Shown here: positions 31,542 to 35,050 of the stretch, in pieces
Layout of the letters: every line of letters begins with the position of its first letter
Numbering within the stretch: position 1 is the stretch's first letter
NCBI GenBank assembly: GCA_001941045.1
Contig: MSHD01000006.1
Span: forward strand, 22,519 to 57,568
DNA length: 35,050 nucleotides
Reading direction: 5' to 3'
From: Lachnospiraceae bacterium Zagget2
GTDB taxonomy: Bacteria > Bacillota > Clostridia > Lachnospirales > Lachnospiraceae
Position numbers and translations under genes: made by a program
The notes under the pieces: model-generated
Seen by the model: the letters and a program-made list of their open reading frames with translations, nothing else
Database searches by the model: none
What the model was told of the DNA's origin: nothing

Positions 31542-32210
31542 TCAGTCCAGATGCCTCATTCTCCGGGATATGGTATCGCCAATAGACTGAAGGATCTGTA
31601 CCAGCGCCACCAGCAGAATAACGGTCACAATCATCAGCGGTGTGTTCATGCGCTCGTACCCATAGGTCAGTGCCAGATTTCCGACACCTCCGCCGCCAAT
31701 CGTCCCCGCCATGGTCGTAGAACCCAGAAGCCCAATGGTGCCGGTAGTCAGCGCCAGAACCAGCGAGGCCTTCGCCTCCGGAATCAGAAAATACCAGATA
31801 ACCTGTGGAGTGGTCGCTCCCATGGACTGCGCCGCCTCGATGATGCCGTTGTCCACCTCCAGCATCGAATTTTCAAACAGCCTCGCCAGATAGGGGCCAA
31901 CATGGACAATCAGTGGAACCAGCGCTGCCGTAGTTCCCACTCTGGTTCCTACGATGATTTTCGTCAGCGGCATGATCGTTACCATCAGAATGATAAACGG
32001 AACACTCCGCACGACATTCACTACTGTACTTACCACAAAAAATACCGCTCTGTTCGCATGCAGCCCGCCCGGTCTGGTAAGTACCACAACAATCGCCAGC
32101 AGCATCCCCAGCACCGCACCCGCGACAAGAGACCAGCCGACCATGTAGAGCGTCTGCGACGCCGCCAGCGTGATCGTGGAGAGAGGTACGCGTAAATATT
32201 CCTCGATCAC
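31542..32210 (-). CDS. metI: MetI-family ABC permease, system 2
   Basis: The product is 222 residues with five hydrophobic segments. It shows RSVPFIILMVTIMPLTK and the EAA loop GIIEAAQSMGATTPQVIWYFLIPEAKASLV, followed by TIGLLGSTTMAGTIGGGGVG. It is the channel subunit working with MetN-2. The ATG overlaps the metN-2 stop by 4 nt, and metQ-2 follows after 69 nt. Confidence 0.93.
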   Translation of the reverse strand: MIEEYLRVPLSTITLAASQTLYMVGWSLVAGAVLGMLLAIVVVLTRPGGLHANRAVFFVVSTVVNVVRSVPFIILMVTIMPLTKIIVGTRVGTTAALVPLIVHVGPYLARLFENSMLEVDNGIIEAAQSMGATTPQVIWYFLIPEAKASLVLALTTGTIGLLGSTTMAGTIGGGGVGNLALTYGYERMNTPLMIVTVILLVALVQILQSIGDTISRRMRHLD

Positions 32211-33229
32211 AGTTCCACCTCCTCATATTCGTATTTTTCAAACAGATATTCCTCCACCTCGTCAATCTGAGCCGCATCTCCGATGACCTGAAGCCCGATG
32301 ACCGTCAGGATCGAACCCTGCAACTCATTGACGGAAATAAACAGCGTCTGGAAATCGGCGGAAAACCGGCTCCTCAGATCTGCAAGAAACGTGTCGCATA
32401 TGTTCCCTCCAATATGGCGGATTTTAAACGCCTTCGACTGACCTTTCCGTGCAGCTGCCTCTCGCAGAATCGTCTCCGGGATCGTCTGCTCCACCACCGT
32501 CTCCACAAACGCCTGTGTGATTGGTCTTCGCGGATGCGCGAACACCTCTTTCACATCTCCCTGCTCTACGATATAACCGCCTTCCATGACCGCCACCTTA
32601 TTGCAGATCTTCCGGACGATGTCGATCTGATGCGTGATGAGCAGGATTGTGACATCCAGCTCCCGGTTGACCTTCATCAGCAGATTCAGAATGGAATCTG
32701 TCGTCCTGGGATCCAGAGCGCTGGTCGGCTCATCGCACAGAAGGATGCTTGGATCGGTCGCCAGCGCTCTGGCGATACCAACCCGCTGCTTCTGGCCTCC
32801 GGACAATTTGGAGGGATAGACATCTGCCTTGTCAGACAATTCTACGAACTGCAGGATCTGCAGCACCTTTTCCCGGATCTGCGCCTTCGGCGTGTGATTC
32901 AGTACCAGCGGCATTGCTACATTTTCATAGACTGTCCTGCTCTCCAGCAGATTGAACTGCTGAAAAATCATGGATATGTCCTTCCGCGCTCGGACCAGCT
33001 CCTGACCCTGCAGTTCGCTGATCACCACGCCGTTCACCGTCACTGTCCCGGAGGTAGGGCGTTCCAATGCGTTCACCATACGGATCAGCGTAGATTTTCC
33101 CGCACCGCTATATCCCACAACGCCATAAATATCGCCTTTTTCCACCGTCAGGTTAATGTCCCTGCAGGCATGCACATTCTGTTTTTTATCCGCAAATGTC
33201 TTTTCCACATTCTGAAACTCGATGATCAT
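32207..33229 (-). CDS. metN: MetN-family ABC ATPase with C-terminal NIL domain, system 2
   Basis: The product is 340 residues. Walker A is GYSGAGKSTLIRMVN, the signature is LSGGQKQRVGIARALATDP, and Walker B is ILLCDEPTSALDP. After residue about 265 comes a NIL/ACT-like domain (RHIGGNICDTFLADL, then LFISVNELQGSILTVIGLQVIGD), where E. coli MetN binds methionine for feedback inhibition. So this system, unlike MetN-1, can in principle be shut by internal methionine or an analogue. The leader is about 60 nt, from the LysR-type promoter at 33297-33365. The ribosome-binding site (AAGGA) is weak. Confidence 0.93.
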   Translation of the reverse strand: MIIEFQNVEKTFADKKQNVHACRDINLTVEKGDIYGVVGYSGAGKSTLIRMVNALERPTSGTVTVNGVVISELQGQELVRARKDISMIFQQFNLLESRTVYENVAMPLVLNHTPKAQIREKVLQILQFVELSDKADVYPSKLSGGQKQRVGIARALATDPSILLCDEPTSALDPRTTDSILNLLMKVNRELDVTILLITHQIDIVRKICNKVAVMEGGYIVEQGDVKEVFAHPRRPITQAFVETVVEQTIPETILREAAARKGQSKAFKIRHIGGNICDTFLADLRSRFSADFQTLFISVNELQGSILTVIGLQVIGDAAQIDEVEEYLFEKYEYEEVEL

Positions 33230-33296
33230 ATTATTTCTTCATCCTTATCGCAGAAGATCCATCGGCGCCGTCAAACGCCTCTTCGTTATGCCATTT

Positions 33297-33365
33297 ACCT
33301 TAACATGAAGGGAATTTTTCGTCTAATACGCAAAGAATATAGCCGATTATAAGAAATTTTTATAA
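33297..33365 (-). promoter_or_regulatory. LysR-type promoter of the metNIQ-2 operon
   Basis: The dyad TTATAAGAAATTTTTATAA (33347-33365) lies 8 bp from the stop of the trans-sulfuration gene. On the minus strand the -10 TAAGGT is at 33302-33297, 44 bp away. The stretch between them, with GCGTATTAGACG, is closely similar to the metN-1 promoter at 23732-23775. Confidence 0.82.
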
Positions 33366-33373
33366 CTGTGAAC

Positions 33374-34522
33374 TTACTCATGCCTGAAGGCCTGCCTCAG
33401 ATCCGCGATCAGATCCTCCACGCTCTCAATCCCGACCGACAGCCGCAGGATGCGGTCCGTGACACCGGATCGGATGCGGTCCTCCTCCGGAACGTCCGCG
33501 TGCGTCTGCGTCGCCGGATAGGTCAGCAGGGTCTCGACGCCGCCAAGGCTCTCCGCGAAAGGAATCAGTTTTGTCTGTTTCAGGACACGAAGCGCGCACT
33601 CCCGGCTCTCCACCTCAAAGGTCAGCATACAGCCAAAGCCCGTCGCCTGCCTCTGGCACAACTCATATTCCTTTGTTCCTTCTATTCCTGGATAGTAGAC
33701 GCAGCGTACTTTTTCCTCTGTCTGTAAGTATTTCGCGATGGCAAATGCGTTCTCCTGCGCGCGCTCCATCCGGATCGGCAGCGTCTTGATGCCACGCAGG
33801 ATCAGCCAGCTGTCGAAAGGCGAGAGCGCGGAACCAGTTGTCTTCAGGATGAAGCGCAGTCGCTCCGAGAGCTCCGCAGAACCGACCACCAGGAAACCGG
33901 CCAGCGTATCGTTGTGACCTCCCAGATACTTCGTGCCGCTGTGAATGACAATGTCTGCCCCCAATGTGAGCGGTTTCTGGAAATAAGGCGACAGAAACGT
34001 GTTGTCCACGATCAGCAGAAGATCGTGACGCCTTGCGATCTCAGCCATCTTTCGGATATCAATCACATGCATCATCGGATTGGTCGGCGTCTCGATGAAG
34101 ATCGCCCGTGTATTTTCCCGGATATTCTCTTCCACCGATTCTCCGCTACAGTCAACCCTGTCAAACGCAATTCCGTTCTTCTCGCTGATATGGTTGAACA
34201 GACGGACGCTCCCGCCGTAGAGGTCCGCATCCGCAATCACATGGTCACCGGGTCGGAACAGTTCCATCAGCACGGCAATCGCCGCCATCCCGCTGGTAAA
34301 AGCCATCGCGTCGCCCCCCTGCTCCAGAGCCGCCACCACCTGCTCAAGCCGCTCCCGCGTGGGATTCTGCAGCCTGCTGTAGTCATAGCCGGTGCTGCGT
34401 CCCACCTCGGGATGTGCGAAGGTTGCCGTCTGATAAATCGGAAAGCTCACGGCACCTGTCCGGTCGCCGTCAAAATGTTCTCCATTTCCATAGATACACT
34501 GCGTCTCGATTCCGTAATCCAT
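33374..34522 (-). CDS. Trans-sulfuration enzyme (Cys/Met metabolism PLP family), copy 2
   Basis: The product is 382 residues and complete. It has YDYSRLQNPTRERLE (about 47), SGMAAI (77), LYGGSVRLF (101), IFIETPTNPM (141), the PLP-ring Asp in LLIVDNTFLSPY (Asp 173), the Schiff-base lysine in SGTKYLGGHND (Lys 198) and the C-terminal RLSVGIESVEDLI. It is a cystathionine gamma-synthase / beta- or gamma-lyase type of enzyme. It could feed or drain the methionine or cysteine pool served by the MetNIQ system just downstream. It is nearly the same as the partial gene at 1-938. The start ATG is preceded by GGGAGAGGC. Confidence 0.93.
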   Translation of the reverse strand: MDYGIETQCIYGNGEHFDGDRTGAVSFPIYQTATFAHPEVGRSTGYDYSRLQNPTRERLEQVVAALEQGGDAMAFTSGMAAIAVLMELFRPGDHVIADADLYGGSVRLFNHISEKNGIAFDRVDCSGESVEENIRENTRAIFIETPTNPMMHVIDIRKMAEIARRHDLLLIVDNTFLSPYFQKPLTLGADIVIHSGTKYLGGHNDTLAGFLVVGSAELSERLRFILKTTGSALSPFDSWLILRGIKTLPIRMERAQENAFAIAKYLQTEEKVRCVYYPGIEGTKEYELCQRQATGFGCMLTFEVESRECALRVLKQTKLIPFAESLGGVETLLTYPATQTHADVPEEDRIRSGVTDRILRLSVGIESVEDLIADLRQAFRHE

Positions 34523-34627
34523 TTGCCTCTCCCATCTGTCGGTATAAAGATAGCATCATCTTAACACACACGATTTTTTACCGATAATCGGAAAAAGAAA
34601 TGTCTGGATATAAGAAAAATCTATACC
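33585..34627 (-). repeat. Right copy of the ~1.05-kb direct repeat
   Basis: This part corresponds to 1-1046 in the same direction. The repeat is longer than seen here on the left edge, as copy 1 leaves the window. Recombination between copies would delete or duplicate about 33.6 kb. Confidence 0.9.
34558..34626 (-). promoter_or_regulatory. LysR-type promoter of trans-sulfuration copy 2
   Basis: On the minus strand TAAGAT is at 34563-34558 and the dyad ATATAAGAAAAATCTATAC (plus-strand reading) at 34608-34626, with 44 bp between. The right half-site is CTAT here against TTAT in copy 1. The CCGATAATCGG palindrome is kept at 34581-34591. Confidence 0.75.
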
Positions 34628-34655
34628 CGACCCTCTTGGATTATACGAAAGAAAT

Positions 34656-34682
34656 GCGGAAGTACACTGATGGCACTTCCGC
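34656..34682 (-). terminator. Terminator-like hairpin
   Basis: GCGGAAGT and ACTTCCGC form an 8-bp stem with an 11-nt loop. Read on the minus strand it is followed by ATTTCTTTCG. It lies 12 nt after the stop of the small minus-strand ORF at 34695 and would separate it from the trans-sulfuration promoter. Confidence 0.55.
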
Positions 34683-34694
34683 GAATGGATAAAG

Positions 34695-34805
34695 CTATTG
34701 TCTTTTCAGCTTTTCTGGAAGCACTGGCTCTTCAACCACCTCCGCCCGCCCAATCTCTTCAGTTAAATCCTCTCCCTCCTCCATCAGCCTCGCCACGACC
34801 ACCAT
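34695..34805 (-). pseudogene. Small acidic ORF, probably a frameshifted gene end
   Basis: A 36-codon minus-strand frame reads MVVVARLMEEGEDLTEEIGR and ends at TAG at 34695. A neighbouring frame upstream (about 34805-34862, beginning MPAKLYCMKVDDAGAGR) could be the same gene shifted by one base. The composition looks coding and a terminator-like hairpin follows. I do not recognise the family. The rest of 34523-35050 holds the promoter described above, hairpins and no other gene that I can support. Confidence 0.35.
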
Positions 34806-34862
34806 CCGGTTCGTCCTGCTCCCGCATCATCAACTTTCATACAATACAGTTTTGCAGGCATG

Positions 34863-34908
34863 AAAAAAACTCATCCCACCCCCGATAAGGAGCAGCATGA
34901 GTTTTTTT
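34863..34908. terminator. Bidirectional terminator
   Basis: AAAAAAACTCAT (34863-34874) and ATGAGTTTTTTT (34897-34908) are perfect 12-nt complements around 22 nt. The A/T runs make a U-tract on either strand. Confidence 0.7.
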
Positions 34909-34955
34909 ACACGAAGATAAGGATTTATTTATTCCTCACTCATAATAGTAGGAAA

Positions 34956-34983
34956 CCCAAGCGCTCGTTGCTGAGTGCCTGGG
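34956..34983 (-). terminator. Hairpin at right edge
   Basis: On the minus strand CCCAGGCACTC and GAGCGCTTGGG form an 11-bp stem with wobble pairs and a 6-nt loop, followed by TTTCCTACTATT. It may end a gene lying to the right of the window. Confidence 0.45.
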
Positions 34984-35050
34984 CTTCCGGTTATTATCAT
35001 GTATTCAATTTTTCGGGACGCGGGGATTTAGTATTGCTTCAAATCATTTA

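Noticed and set aside
17004-34560. SAM (S-box) or T-box riboswitch ahead of the sulfur genes
   Set aside because: The leaders are short (about 40-65 nt) and show no T-box sequence or multi-helix S-box pattern. Control appears to be by the LysR dyads.
1-34627. End redundancy of a circular element or an assembly artefact
   Set aside because: The two trans-sulfuration copies differ at many positions and have different sequence beyond their dyads, so they are two real loci. Nothing suggests a circular replicon.
1-35050. tRNA, rRNA, CRISPR array, integrase or transposase genes
   Set aside because: I looked for cloverleaf-like segments, regularly spaced repeats and recombinase motifs and saw none beyond the intron-like scars.

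Overview
The window looks like chromosomal DNA of a Gram-positive anaerobe of class Clostridia, most likely a gut Lachnospiraceae-type bacterium. This rests on consensus sigma-A promoters, strong AGGAGG ribosome-binding sites, many ATGA-type overlapping stop/start pairs, Bacillota-style lipoproteins and the gene repertoire. The species cannot be named from the sequence. No rRNA, tRNA or CRISPR array was seen.

Positions 1-938 hold the 5' part of a PLP-dependent trans-sulfuration enzyme gene. A diverged second copy, with its promoter, lies at 33374-34522, so about 33 kb is bracketed by direct repeats. Positions 1.1-5.4 kb are a decayed, more AT-rich accessory patch. It holds a frameshifted glycoside hydrolase family 2 fragment, a frameshifted TetR-type fragment, an HxlR regulator with an internal deletion, a MATE exporter and a DUF4097-like lipoprotein. 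The last three lie between two same-orientation remnants that look like group II intron 3' ends.

Positions 5.4-10 kb (minus strand) are one probable operon: ATP-grasp ligase, nitrilase-family amidase, TcdA, DUF2318-like lipoprotein, and an HMA / UreH-like / cupredoxin metal-handling protein. Positions 10.0-14.6 kb (minus) encode a DAACS symporter, an alpha/beta hydrolase, a cystathionine lyase-type enzyme, a MoeB/ThiF-type E1 and a rhodanese. A LysR regulator (14727-15686) and a MalY/PatB-type C-S lyase (15808-16992) follow. Positions 17.1-23.7 kb (minus) form a seven-gene operon: MetN-MetI-MetQ, opine dehydrogenase, Asp/Glu racemase, MFS transporter and a QueG-like Fe-S protein. Divergent from it, 23.9-27.9 kb (plus) encodes an esterase, a second ATP-grasp ligase, a GshA-type glutamate-cysteine ligase homologue and a class II glutamine amidohydrolase. 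Convergent with that, 27.9-33.2 kb (minus) encodes a second MetN-MetI-MetQ, an M20 amidohydrolase, a DapA/NanA-family aldolase and a PPC-domain protein.

The unifying signal is regulatory. A 19-bp dyad of the form ATAA-N7-TTAT, typical of LysR-type regulators, recurs upstream of nearly every operon from 14 to 34.6 kb and upstream of the trans-sulfuration gene at the left edge. In five promoters exactly 44 bp separate the dyad from the -10 hexamer, with poor -35 elements. I infer one LysR-controlled regulon for uptake and processing of organosulfur compounds: two MetNIQ importers, C-S and trans-sulfuration lyases, an N-acyl amidohydrolase, and what looks like a gamma-glutamyl peptide or thiol pathway linked to an opine dehydrogenase. 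That combination is the strongest candidate for an undescribed system; its substrate and product are unknown.
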